Assembly (NCBI RefSeq): GCF_001005725.1
Contig: NZ_LBIC01000006.1
Coordinates: 124,001 to 188,000, forward strand
Length of the DNA: 64,000 nucleotides
Reading direction: 5' to 3'
DNA from: Sphingobium chungbukense
Lineage (GTDB): Bacteria > Pseudomonadota > Alphaproteobacteria > Sphingomonadales > Sphingomonadaceae
This document shows, piece by piece, positions 1 through 7,757 of this stretch. Under the pieces are notes generated by a model, which saw nothing but the letters and a program-made list of their open reading frames with translations, was not told where the DNA came from and made no database searches. Every line of letters begins with the position of its first letter. Within the stretch, counting starts at the first letter, position 1. The position numbers were made by a program, and so were the translations under genes.

Positions 1-543
1 GTCGAGATTGAGGAACATCCGATCATTAAGGTCGATGTCGACGCCAGCCTGCGCTGCCCAGCCGAAGCTGTCGGACATATGCACCTTGGTCGCGCCCACC
101 GCGCCCTCCAGCGCATTCGACGCCTTCTCATTATAGAATAGCGTGTAGTTCACGCCCGCCCCGACATAGGGCCGGATCTTCCCTTCTGGCAGGAAATGAT
201 ATTGCGCCGTCAGCGTCGGCGGCAGTACCCAGGTGGACGCAAGCCTGCCGATGCCCCCGGTCGTGCCGGTCCGGCCGCTCGCGCTATGCTTGGTGGTCGC
301 GGCGATCAGCTCGAAACCGATATGGTCGGTCGCCATATAGGTGACGTCCACTTCCGGCATCACGCTGTTGTCGACCTTCACCTTCTCTCCCGGAAAGGCG
401 GGCAGCACGCTTCCGCTCTTTTCGTTGGGCGCGACTATGATGCCGCGCAGCCGCACCAGCACATCGCCCTGTGCCGCCTGAGCGGGCGCGGCCAGAACGG
501 CGCAACCGGCAGCCGCACCCAGCAGGATCGTCTTGATGGTCAT
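1..543 (-). CDS. OmpW-family outer-membrane protein, C-terminus beyond window
   Basis: The reverse strand reads from ATG at 543 off the left edge, giving 181 codons. The N-terminus is a clear signal peptide ending in an AQA-type cleavage site (about residue 22). It is followed by OmpW-like text: GDVLVRLRGIIVAP, then VDVTYMATDHIGFEL and KIRPYVGAGVNYTLFYNE. OmpW proteins are small eight-stranded beta-barrels in the outer membrane thought to pass small hydrophobic molecules. A short AAGGA ribosome site precedes the ATG. A TTGA-N6-TCAA box lies 86 bp upstream, which suits oxygen-responsive control. The family call is firm; the true substrate is unknown. Confidence 0.85.
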   Translation of the reverse strand, partial: MTIKTILLGAAAGCAVLAAPAQAAQGDVLVRLRGIIVAPNEKSGSVLPAFPGEKVKVDNSVMPEVDVTYMATDHIGFELIAATTKHSASGRTGTTGGIGRLASTWVLPPTLTAQYHFLPEGKIRPYVGAGVNYTLFYNEKASNALEGAVGATKVHMSDSFGWAAQAGVDIDLNDRMFLNLD

Positions 544-880
544 GTCCTTGAAACTCCATCCCTGTTGTCTGTGCCGCCCTTCTGCCGCGCCGCGACATGC
601 CTGGCATTGATCCTGCGCAAGCGGCGATTTGACCTGCCTCAATACCGGGCGCTGCCGCCCGAGCGATCAAGAGGCAGATGATGACGGCGGCGGTGGGCGG
701 AGCACCCGCCACCGTCATCGCCGCACCGCGGGGAAGCCGTTCGACGAGCGGAGGCGCCGCGTTGACGATGGGGGAAAGGACAATGGGCGCTCTCGCCAGA
801 GGTGACGCGCTCCTCGGCGATCGCGTTGATCCGCTTTTCTTCAAGGTCTACCGCACGAGAGCGCCGACCACCCGGACGGT
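544..880. other. Intergenic gap holding the OmpW promoter region
   Basis: This 337-bp stretch lies between the start of the OmpW gene and the 3' end of the CocE-type hydrolase; both genes read leftward. Only the FNR-like box at 629-642 stands out. Open frames that cross it are not supported by any recognisable protein text or ribosome site. I see no RNA gene. Confidence 0.5.
629..642 (-). promoter_or_regulatory. FNR/FixK-type box upstream of OmpW gene
   Basis: The plus strand reads TTGACCTGCCTCAA, a match to the TTGA-N6-TCAA core bound by FNR, FixK and Anr proteins. It lies 86 bp before the ATG of the OmpW-family gene, a reasonable promoter distance. OmpW genes are oxygen- or FNR-regulated in several bacteria. 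The assignment is motif-based only. Confidence 0.45.
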
Positions 881-2665
881 TTATCCTATTCGCATTGGTG
901 CGCCGCGCAGGTGCGCAAACCAGTCGATAGGCGCGTCGCCTGTGGCAGAAGGAATCACGGGCAGGAGGAGATATGGTGCTCGCTCAGGATCGAAGTGAAG
1001 CGTGTTGATGCTATCGAATATCTCGGCCGGTCGATCCTTTTCGCTTCTGTGATAAAGCGACGATACGCCTCGCATCGTCGCCGACGATTGAGGCGCATAG
1101 TGAGGAGCATTCTCATAATCCTTGCCCCTAATCGTCAGCCCAATCCGATGTCCCTTCGGAACAACAATCGAAGTCGGCCAGATTTCCACATCGAGCTCGG
1201 CGATTTCGCCCGGCGTCAGTGGTTCGGCCTCACGATGGGCGTGATAGGGGCGATAGGGAAGCGAGCGCACGGGATCCAGCTTGCGATGTGACGCCCGCAG
1301 CCAGCCGAGTGTGAGCGGCTGTGCCGAATCGTTTGCTCCGATGAACAAGGTTTCGACACCGGCTGAATCGAACAGGCGGAACACGGCAAAAATGTCCGCG
1401 TCGGTCGTCTTCGAGGACACGAACAGCTTGAGTGCCAGCGGGCCGGTGATCTCAACATCTTCGTCGAAGGCCGGCATCAGGAAGGTCAACCCCTCCCCCA
1501 TCGTTTCGTAGGAAAGCGGCGGCCCCGCCTGTGCCTCCCGCCTCAAAGTGAGATCAGGGCGAAGATAGTGGCGTTGCCAGTCGGTACGCGCCAGCGGCCA
1601 TTCTTGCTCAGCTCGCGAGGCGAAGCGCTCACCGGGATGGCGGATCTTGAGATCGACCGGAGGCTGCTGGTCCCAGCCCGTATCCTCACCCTTGAGAAAC
1701 TGGCCGAAGAACGTCTTTTGATAGGCGATCGAATTGTCCAGATAGAAAGGCGCGACGTGGCTGTTGCCATGCACCCGCAGCCACTTCTTCTTCGTCCCGG
1801 CCGCCAGATAGCCTTCGATAGTTCCGCGAAGGTGGATCCCCGCACCACCCCAATTGGCGGCCGCGAGCAAGGGGACGTCGATCTTGGCAAAATCGGGCAA
1901 GCGCGAGCGATAGAAATCGTCGTCGAAGCGGTGTTCGAGCACCTGGTCCGGCAATTCGGTACGGTTCGCTCTCAGCGTCTCCTCATCCAATGTCTCGGGA
2001 CCGGCGACCAGCGCTCCGGTGATCGCACTCCGCTTGCCGTTCCCGCCTTTGCCGTGCTGGACCGCGAGAACCTGTCCCGTATACCAGGGGCCGGACGAAA
2101 TATCCGACACTATGCCGCCGTGGCGAAAAAGGTCGCGATAGAAGTCGGACCCACCCTCCCAAACACAAATGGCCGCCAGATGCGGCGGCTGCAACCCCGC
2201 CACCTGCCATTGGTTGATGGCGTAATAGGAAATGCCGATCAGGCCGACCTTCCCGTTGCTCCAGTCCTGCGTACCGGCCCATTCGATGCAATCATAATAA
2301 TCCTGCGTCTCACGCGGCGACCAGAGGTCCATCACCCCTTGCGAAGTTCCAGCGCCCCTGGAGTCCACACGCATGCACACATAGCCGTCCGGAACCCACT
2401 TTTCGGGATCGATCGTCTCCCACGCCTGATAGCGGTTGCTGGACCCCTCCAGAACCTCCGGATACTCGTCCACCATCACTTGCCAGGCGGAAGCATAGGC
2501 CTCCTGACAGGAGAGGCCCTTGCCGTACGGGCCATGATTCAGCAGCACGGGATAGCGTCCCGGTCTGGCCGGTCGGAAAATGTCGGCGCGCAGGACAATG
2601 CCGTCGTCCATCGTAACGGGGACGTCCCAGTCTATGACCATGCCTTCGGGGGGAATGTCGTTCAT
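881..2665 (-). CDS. CocE/NonD family hydrolase (X-Pro dipeptidyl-peptidase-type)
   Basis: This 594-residue protein has the CocE/NonD alpha/beta-hydrolase layout. An N-terminal region carries NHGPYGKG (about 44-51), the oxyanion-hole tyrosine segment. VRVDSRGAGTSQG at 99-110 and the nucleophile elbow GISYYA with Ser146 follow. The C-terminal third is the jelly-roll domain (PLALKLFVSSKTTDADIF). Relatives hydrolyse esters such as cocaine, cephalosporin esters or acyl-amino-acid bonds, and the substrate here is not evident. An AAGGAGAG site precedes the ATG. The start overlaps the stop of the upstream MFS gene by 4 bp, so the two are cotranscribed and the transporter probably imports the ester or its product. 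Confidence 0.85.
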   Translation of the reverse strand: MNDIPPEGMVIDWDVPVTMDDGIVLRADIFRPARPGRYPVLLNHGPYGKGLSCQEAYASAWQVMVDEYPEVLEGSSNRYQAWETIDPEKWVPDGYVCMRVDSRGAGTSQGVMDLWSPRETQDYYDCIEWAGTQDWSNGKVGLIGISYYAINQWQVAGLQPPHLAAICVWEGGSDFYRDLFRHGGIVSDISSGPWYTGQVLAVQHGKGGNGKRSAITGALVAGPETLDEETLRANRTELPDQVLEHRFDDDFYRSRLPDFAKIDVPLLAAANWGGAGIHLRGTIEGYLAAGTKKKWLRVHGNSHVAPFYLDNSIAYQKTFFGQFLKGEDTGWDQQPPVDLKIRHPGERFASRAEQEWPLARTDWQRHYLRPDLTLRREAQAGPPLSYETMGEGLTFLMPAFDEDVEITGPLALKLFVSSKTTDADIFAVFRLFDSAGVETLFIGANDSAQPLTLGWLRASHRKLDPVRSLPYRPYHAHREAEPLTPGEIAELDVEIWPTSIVVPKGHRIGLTIRGKDYENAPHYAPQSSATMRGVSSLYHRSEKDRPAEIFDSINTLHFDPERAPYLLLPVIPSATGDAPIDWFAHLRGAPMRIG

Positions 2666-4095
2666 TTCTCTCTCCTTAAAGTCGGCACGAAGCGCTGAGG
2701 CGGCGCCGGATGATGTCTTACGATGGGGTTCCGATCATGAGAGGCACGCGCATCGATATCGGCAAATGAAAGTCCCTTCGTTTCGAAACCGATGAGGAAT
2801 GCGACGCCGCAAACGAAGTAACAGGCTGCGTAGAAGCCAAAGCCCGGAACGATAGCATCCAGTGTTGCCTCCGGGCTTATGACATTGGCCGATCCGGTAA
2901 TCAGAGCGAGCGCCAACGGACCGATGATCTTGCCCATCGCTCCAAATCCATAGGCTGATCCCATGCCCGTCGCCCGGAGACGGGAAGGCCACACCTCCGC
3001 GCTATATGGCCCGACAATCGCATATCCCCCGTCCCCAACAAGCGCCCAAAGGATCAGCGACACCCATAGCAACGATACGCCACCCACGGTCGCGGAGTGT
3101 GCGCAGGCTCCTATCAGCAGAGCGGTGGCAGCGCCGATTCCAACGATCAACCCAAGCGGGCGCCGGCCGAACCGCTCCACTACGGCCGAGAAGAACAGCC
3201 GGCCCACCAAGCCGGTAACCGAAACCGAAATCATCAGTTTGGCGGCACTCGCAGCGGGAATGGCCAGTTGCAGCGCCAATAAGGTGGGAGCCCATAGCAG
3301 GACTCCGTTTGCCGCTATCTGGTAGCTTAGCTGCGACAGCCAGGACGCTGCCAGCGCGCGCGGATGCCGGAAGAGTTCGAGAAAACGAGCTTTGGCCTCG
3401 ATCGGCCGATAATGGAGGTCGGGCGCATCGGCAGGAGAGCATTCCAATGCCCAGGCGATCGAAGCCCGTGCTTCCTCCCATCGTCCCCGGGAGCAAAGCC
3501 AGAAAGGCGATTCCTTGATCCATGTCAGGAACGCGAATGCCAGCACCGCCAGCAACGCCCCCAGAGCAAAGAGACCGCGCCAGCCGATCAATGGCGTCAG
3601 AAACGCGCCCAAGACCGCTCCTGCAATGATCCCGATGCTGACGAACGAGGTGACCAGCCCCGCCATCTGGCCCCTGCGATGCGCTGGCATGAACTCCTGG
3701 ACCAACGGCATCAAAACGGCGTACAGGCCACCCACGCTGACGCCGATCAAGAACCGGAACGCGGCGAGATAGACCCACCCCCGTTCGGGCGTGAAGGCAA
3801 GCGCTCCAGTGGCGAGGGCGAAAACCAGGACAGTCATGACAAGCACCGGGCGTCTGCCGATCCGATCGGCCAAATAGCCCCAGGAAAAGGCGCCCAGCGA
3901 GGTTCCGATGCCCGATGACGTCAGGATCAGGGCGGTCTCCCCAAATGTCAGCTTCCAAGGGATCACGACGAACGCGATGACAAAGGCGATCACATAATAG
4001 TCGAAACACTCGAGCGCAGTGATCATTGTCGCCGCGAAGACAAGCCGCCGCTGGTTTCCCGTGAGTGTCGTTCTATGGTCAAATGCGTCCAGCAT
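2662..4095 (-). CDS. MFS transporter
   Basis: A 477-residue membrane protein with the twelve-helix pattern of the major facilitator superfamily. The MFS signature between helices 2 and 3 is present as GYLADRIGRRPVLV, and a second copy (VVERFGRRPLGL) occurs in the second half. The overall look resembles the aromatic acid/sugar-acid porters that accompany catabolic operons. AAGGAGC lies before the ATG at 4095. The stop overlaps the hydrolase start by 4 bp (ATGA), which indicates translational coupling. The substrate is likely the compound handled by the neighbouring hydrolase and lactonase, but this is inferred from position only. Confidence 0.85.
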   Translation of the reverse strand: MLDAFDHRTTLTGNQRRLVFAATMITALECFDYYVIAFVIAFVVIPWKLTFGETALILTSSGIGTSLGAFSWGYLADRIGRRPVLVMTVLVFALATGALAFTPERGWVYLAAFRFLIGVSVGGLYAVLMPLVQEFMPAHRRGQMAGLVTSFVSIGIIAGAVLGAFLTPLIGWRGLFALGALLAVLAFAFLTWIKESPFWLCSRGRWEEARASIAWALECSPADAPDLHYRPIEAKARFLELFRHPRALAASWLSQLSYQIAANGVLLWAPTLLALQLAIPAASAAKLMISVSVTGLVGRLFFSAVVERFGRRPLGLIVGIGAATALLIGACAHSATVGGVSLLWVSLILWALVGDGGYAIVGPYSAEVWPSRLRATGMGSAYGFGAMGKIIGPLALALITGSANVISPEATLDAIVPGFGFYAACYFVCGVAFLIGFETKGLSFADIDARASHDRNPIVRHHPAPPQRFVPTLRREK

Positions 4096-4264
4096 CCAAT
4101 GCTCCTTCGCAACCTCTCCGTCCGCGAGCCATGTTTTGATTTGCTCGCCAGCTCTTCGGCCTCAATTCACGCAAACCTCCCTATCGTGCGGGATGGGATC
4201 GCCGAAGCCGGTGATTGCGTGAGCCGATCGGCTAAGGTTCGAGCCTTCGGAATAGGACTCGACC

Positions 4265-4423
4265 TTACGGAAGTCCCGTTCGGCTTAGGCGCTCGATCAG
4301 GCCCTCGGTGTAGTTTGGCAGGGCGGATCGCGCCTGGGCCGTCACCATTTCGCCGTCGTCCGAAACCACAATGCGATCGGTGAAAGTGCCGCCGATCTCC
4401 ACTCCGGCTGGAAAGCTGTCCAC
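4265..4423 (-). pseudogene. N-terminal remnant of hydantoinase A/oxoprolinase (HyuA-type)
   Basis: A 52-codon frame starts at GTG (4423), 6 nt after a strong GGGAGGAGG ribosome site, and ends in TAA. It contains VEIGGTFTDRIVVSDDGEM, the ASKHA-fold phosphate-binding signature at the very N-terminus of hydantoinase A/oxoprolinase proteins, then LPNYTEGLIERL, which fits the next helix. The family is normally about 650-700 residues, so over 90 percent is gone while the start signals remain. The remnant lies in the same orientation between the SDR and MFS genes. It most likely marks an internal deletion in the operon. A functional short peptide is possible but less likely. Confidence 0.6.
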
Positions 4424-4545
4424 GAGCAACCTCCTCCCTAATTCATTGTCAGCATAAGGGCCGCGAGCTATCCCACTAGGAGCATAAATTATATTTCTTC
4501 CATAGCCGTGAGGATATATCAGGTCAGAGTGACAGGATGGAGGAC

Positions 4546-5346
4546 CTAGGCGGTCTCCACATCGCCAGGTCCGCCATAAGCCAGCCACCCGCCATCGACC
4601 GGCAGCAGCACGCCCGTCAGAAAACGGCTCCAATCCGACAGCAGAAAGGCGGCCGCTGCGCCCACTTCCTCCACCTCGCCGAGCCGTCCCATCGGCGTTC
4701 GCCGCTCAAGCCGGCCGACATCGACCTTCCCCTCCGCGCTCAGGCGGTCGATCATGGGCGTGCGGATATAGGTGGGGGCGAGCGAATTGACGCGCACGCC
4801 TGCACCTGCCCATTCGCACGCCAGCGTTCGGGTCAACTGCGCGATCGCGGCCTTGGCGGGGCCATAGGCATGGCGCCTGGGTATGCCGGTCACTCCATTG
4901 ACCGAGGATATGGTGACGATCGATCCGGACCCTTGCGCCAGCATGATCCTGCCGGCCGCCCGGCAAACAAGGAAGGTACCGCGCAGGTTGATATCGGTCA
5001 CGCGCTGCCAGTCGGCTATGGCGACTTCCAGCGCCGGTGCGACGACATCGCTGACGCCGGCGCTGTTGAACACCCCGTCGATGCCGCCGAGAAGGGCGTG
5101 GGCACTGGCCATCAATGCCTCACAGGCCGCCTCATCCACCACATCGACCTGTTGGCAACGGGCCGGCGCCAATTCAGACCATGCCTTGATCAGCGCCGGA
5201 TGATCGCGGTCAGCCACGACAAGTTCCGCGCCCAGCCTTTGGAAAAGCTGCGCCGCACCCAGGCCGATACCGCTCGCCGCCCCGGTGACCACAATCCGTT
5301 TGCCCGAGAGCCATTCCGGCGACAATTGCGTTTCGCCCACCATCAT
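4546..5346 (-). CDS. SDR family NAD(P)-dependent oxidoreductase
   Basis: A 266-residue classical short-chain dehydrogenase. TGAASGIG at 21-28 binds the nucleotide, NSAG follows beta-4, the catalytic Ser lies in VTISSVNG, and the YGPAK segment supplies the YxxxK pair. The C-terminus ends LPVDGGWLAYGG, as in many sugar-alcohol and diol dehydrogenases. The ATG at 5346 overlaps the stop of the SMP-30 gene by 4 bp, so the two are coupled. With a lactonase next to it, a sugar or cyclic-alcohol oxidation role (alcohol to ketone or lactone) is plausible. The exact substrate cannot be read from sequence. Confidence 0.88.
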   Translation of the reverse strand: MMVGETQLSPEWLSGKRIVVTGAASGIGLGAAQLFQRLGAELVVADRDHPALIKAWSELAPARCQQVDVVDEAACEALMASAHALLGGIDGVFNSAGVSDVVAPALEVAIADWQRVTDINLRGTFLVCRAAGRIMLAQGSGSIVTISSVNGVTGIPRRHAYGPAKAAIAQLTRTLACEWAGAGVRVNSLAPTYIRTPMIDRLSAEGKVDVGRLERRTPMGRLGEVEEVGAAAAFLLSDWSRFLTGVLLPVDGGWLAYGGPGDVETA

Positions 5347-6386
5347 GCGTTCCAATGGGCCATGGGCAGACCGGCGACCGGGCTGGCGAAGACTGGAATC
5401 CTGTTCGCGCGCAGGCCCCCGAGATAAACCTGATCCAGATTGGGTCCGCCGAATGTCACCGATGCCAGCCACGGACACAGCTTGCCGCCGGTCTTCATCA
5501 GCACATCGAAGGGCGGCGCATCGCCTCCCGCCACCGCAGCCTCCATCCTTGCGAGACCCTCGGGGTTGCCGTCTTCCAGCAGGGTGAGCACATCCCCCTG
5601 CGGCGTGATCGCGATCAACCGATCGGCAAAGATCATCGTGGCCCAGAGATTTCCGTAGGCATCGAAAGCGATGCCGTCGATAAAGCCGGACCCAAGACTG
5701 TCGGGACCATAGATTTCCCGTCCCGACAAGGATCCATCCGCCCCGACCCGCAGCCGGGTTACGCGGCGACGCGCGGTTTCCGCCACATAAAGCCATTCCT
5801 CCTGCTCGTCGAACCGGATCTCGTTCGTGAAAGCGAAACCGTCGGCGACGATCCTGAGGCCGCGTTCGTCCATCAGCGCGATGTAGCCGTCGGCGAGATC
5901 GGGGCGTAGCGCATCGTTCCAGGGGTTGGTTCGGGTGGAAACGGTCAGCCAGATGCGGCCGCGGCTGTCGGTCAGGACGAAATTGACCTTGCCCATCGGC
6001 TGGCCGTCGATGCTGTCGCAAAGCACCCGCGTCTTGCCCTCGCGGGTCATGCGTTCGAGCCGGTCGGTGCCGAAATTGGCGATCAATATGTCGCCATTGG
6101 GCGCGAACGCGAGACCGTTGGGCAAAGTGCCGCCGAGCAGGCTTGCAGCCGCGTCGGCCTGCAAATCGAAATGCGCGTCGACCGACTGAAGGATCAGCTC
6201 CTGGCCCTGTCCCGGCACGATCTTCATGACCCCGCCACGGGCGTCGGCCGCCCACAATGTGCCATCGCGTTCGGCGAGAATGCATTCCGGGCGCTGAAGG
6301 TCGTGACCGACAAAGCGGGCCTTTTCCGGATCGAACTGCCACCCATGAAGAGGGTTGGGGCCCTTGCCCATTCGTATAAGCGTCAT
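5343..6386 (-). CDS. SMP-30/gluconolactonase/LRE family protein
   Basis: A six-bladed beta-propeller protein of about 347 residues in the SMP-30/gluconolactonase family, which uses one divalent metal to hydrolyse lactones. Text supporting this includes LPNGLAFAPNGDILIANFG, GLRIVADGFAFTNEIRF, and the C-terminal GSGFIDGIAFDAYGNLWAT with the metal-site residues typical of the family. I chose the ATG at 6386 because GGAAG lies 5 nt before it; an in-frame TTG at 6407 has no better signal. The stop overlaps the SDR start. The pair suggests oxidation to a lactone followed by ring opening. Confidence 0.85.
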   Translation of the reverse strand: MTLIRMGKGPNPLHGWQFDPEKARFVGHDLQRPECILAERDGTLWAADARGGVMKIVPGQGQELILQSVDAHFDLQADAAASLLGGTLPNGLAFAPNGDILIANFGTDRLERMTREGKTRVLCDSIDGQPMGKVNFVLTDSRGRIWLTVSTRTNPWNDALRPDLADGYIALMDERGLRIVADGFAFTNEIRFDEQEEWLYVAETARRRVTRLRVGADGSLSGREIYGPDSLGSGFIDGIAFDAYGNLWATMIFADRLIAITPQGDVLTLLEDGNPEGLARMEAAVAGGDAPPFDVLMKTGGKLCPWLASVTFGGPNLDQVYLGGLRANRIPVFASPVAGLPMAHWNA

Positions 6387-6466
6387 GCGGTCTTCCCAAG
6401 GCTCCAAGGGGACGCGCCGATCACGAAAGAGGCTTTGCCGCCTTGTTCGTCGCTCCCTCCACCACT

Positions 6467-6572
6467 TAGAGCGGATTCCGATCTGATTGAATCAGATCGG
6501 CCGCTCTAAGTCTTTTATTTGCCGCGATTTCTTAACCGTCAGATGATGCCATCTGACTGGAAATCGCTCTAG
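6467..6572. repeat. Dispersed palindromic repeat, family A copy 1
   Basis: A 106-bp element bounded by TAGAGCG and CGCTCTA. It holds an imperfect palindrome (CCGATCTGATT / AATCAGATCGG around 6478-6500) and a second hairpin GTCAGATG-ATGC-CATCTGAC at 6538-6557. A near-identical copy lies at 59824-59926 in the same orientation. The final CTCTAG gives the TAG stop of the BKACE gene on the minus strand. Confidence 0.85.
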
Positions 6573-7495
6573 TAGGCGACGCGGTCGCCGCCCTTCAGCG
6601 CCAAAATCTCCCGCGCTTCGGCGGGGCTGGCGGGCTCATGTCCCATTTCGCGCAGGATACGCACGATCTTGCCCACCTGCTCGGCGTTGGAGACTGCGAG
6701 CTTGCCGCGCTCGATGAACAGGCTGTCTTCCAGGCCCACGCGCACATGGCCGCCCATCAGCGCAGCCTGAGTGAGGAAAGGCATCTGGTACCGGCCCGCC
6801 GCCAGAACAGACCATTGAAAGCTGTCGCGACCGAAGAGCCGGTCCGCAGTCTGCTTCATGAACATGAGATTGTCGAGATCGGGCCCGATGCCGCCCAGGA
6901 TGCCGAATATCATCTGCACGAAGAAGCCGGGCTTGATCAGACCCCGATCGAGAAAATGGGCAAGGTTGTAAAGATGCCCGACGTCATAGCATTCATGCTC
7001 AAACCGGGTTCCGGCCTCGCGCATCGTCTCCAGGATATAGGCGATGTCGCGAAAGGTGTTGCGGAAGATGTAATCGTCCGAATTGACGACATAATCCTTT
7101 TCCCACGGATATTTCCATTCGCTGATCCGCTTTGCCGCAGGGAAAAAGGCGAAATTCAGCGAACCCATGTTGAGCGAGCACATTTCCGGCTGGAACCTGG
7201 CGGCGGCGGCAAGGCGCTCTTGCACGCTCATCGTCGCCGCCCCGCCGGTGGTGATGTTCACAACAGCGTCGGTGGCCTGCTTGATGGTGGGCAGAAAGCG
7301 CTGGTATATGTCGGGATCGCCGGTCGGACGGCCATCCTCCGGCACGCGGGCGTGCAGGTGAAGAATGGCGGCGCCCGCTTCTGCGGCCTCGATCGCCTGC
7401 GCGGCAATCTCCTCCGGCGTTATCGGCAAGGCATCGGACATCGTTGGCGTGTGCGCCGAACCGGTAACGGCGCAGGAGATGACCACTTTTGCCAT
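6569..7495 (-). CDS. BKACE family beta-keto acid cleavage enzyme (3-keto-5-aminohexanoate cleavage-like)
   Basis: A 308-residue TIM-barrel protein of the BKACE (Kce, DUF849) family. These Zn enzymes condense a beta-keto acid with acetyl-CoA to give acetoacetate and a CoA ester. ILHLHAR carries the metal ligands His46 and His48, followed by VNITTGG and the EMCSLNMGSLNF segment. The length matches the family. The TAG stop is formed by the end of a dispersed repeat. The start is joined to the upstream 49-residue frame (TGATG). Substrate specificity varies widely across BKACE, so the precise keto acid is unknown; the acetoacetate would suit the CoA-transferase at 49569-50932. Confidence 0.85.
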   Translation of the reverse strand: MAKVVISCAVTGSAHTPTMSDALPITPEEIAAQAIEAAEAGAAILHLHARVPEDGRPTGDPDIYQRFLPTIKQATDAVVNITTGGAATMSVQERLAAAARFQPEMCSLNMGSLNFAFFPAAKRISEWKYPWEKDYVVNSDDYIFRNTFRDIAYILETMREAGTRFEHECYDVGHLYNLAHFLDRGLIKPGFFVQMIFGILGGIGPDLDNLMFMKQTADRLFGRDSFQWSVLAAGRYQMPFLTQAALMGGHVRVGLEDSLFIERGKLAVSNAEQVGKIVRILREMGHEPASPAEAREILALKGGDRVAY

Positions 7496-7644
7496 CAGTC
7501 GTGTCCGATCGCGGCTTCGGCTGGCGCTTGCCCGTGCGTGATACGGTCAAGCGCCCGTCCCGGCCCGCCATCCTTGAAGAAGCGCGCCATTTGCGGCGCG
7601 TTCTCGATGTCGCACACAAATGTTTCGATGCCTGTTATCGTCAT
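7495..7644 (-). pseudogene. Short frame, possible N-terminal remnant of an enolase-superfamily enzyme
   Basis: A 49-residue frame begins at ATG 7644 with GGGGGA 5-6 nt upstream. It starts MTITGIETFVCDIENAP, which resembles the first strand of mandelate racemase/muconate lactonising enzymes (pattern M-x-I-T-x-I-E-T-F-V). It ends after only 49 codons; the family is about 370-400 residues. Its TGA shares one base with the BKACE ATG, so it now works at most as a coupled leader for that gene. The remainder has no recognisable domain. I am unsure whether it is a decayed enzyme or a real small protein. Confidence 0.4.
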
Positions 7645-7700
7645 GTAATTCCCCCGCCCATCGGGCCTGGATGCCATCGGCCTCATGCATCCAATCCTCC

Positions 7701-7734
7701 TCCCGACCATCCAACCGGAATATGGTGGTCGGGA
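7701..7734 (-). terminator. Hairpin downstream of TonB receptor
   Basis: TCCCGACCA (7701-7709) pairs with TGGTCGGGA (7726-7734), a perfect 9-bp stem with a 16-nt loop. It lies just past the TonB-receptor stop at 7758 and before the next minus-strand start. There is no clear T-run, so it may slow transcription or protect the mRNA end instead of being a classic terminator. Confidence 0.4.
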
Positions 7735-7757
7735 AGAGGATCGGACTGGCCCCGCTC

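Noticed and set aside
4546..6399. A single 617-codon protein joining lactonase-antisense text to the SDR
   Set aside because: The first part is out of frame with the lactonase and meaningless; the SDR starts at 5346 with a 4-bp overlap.
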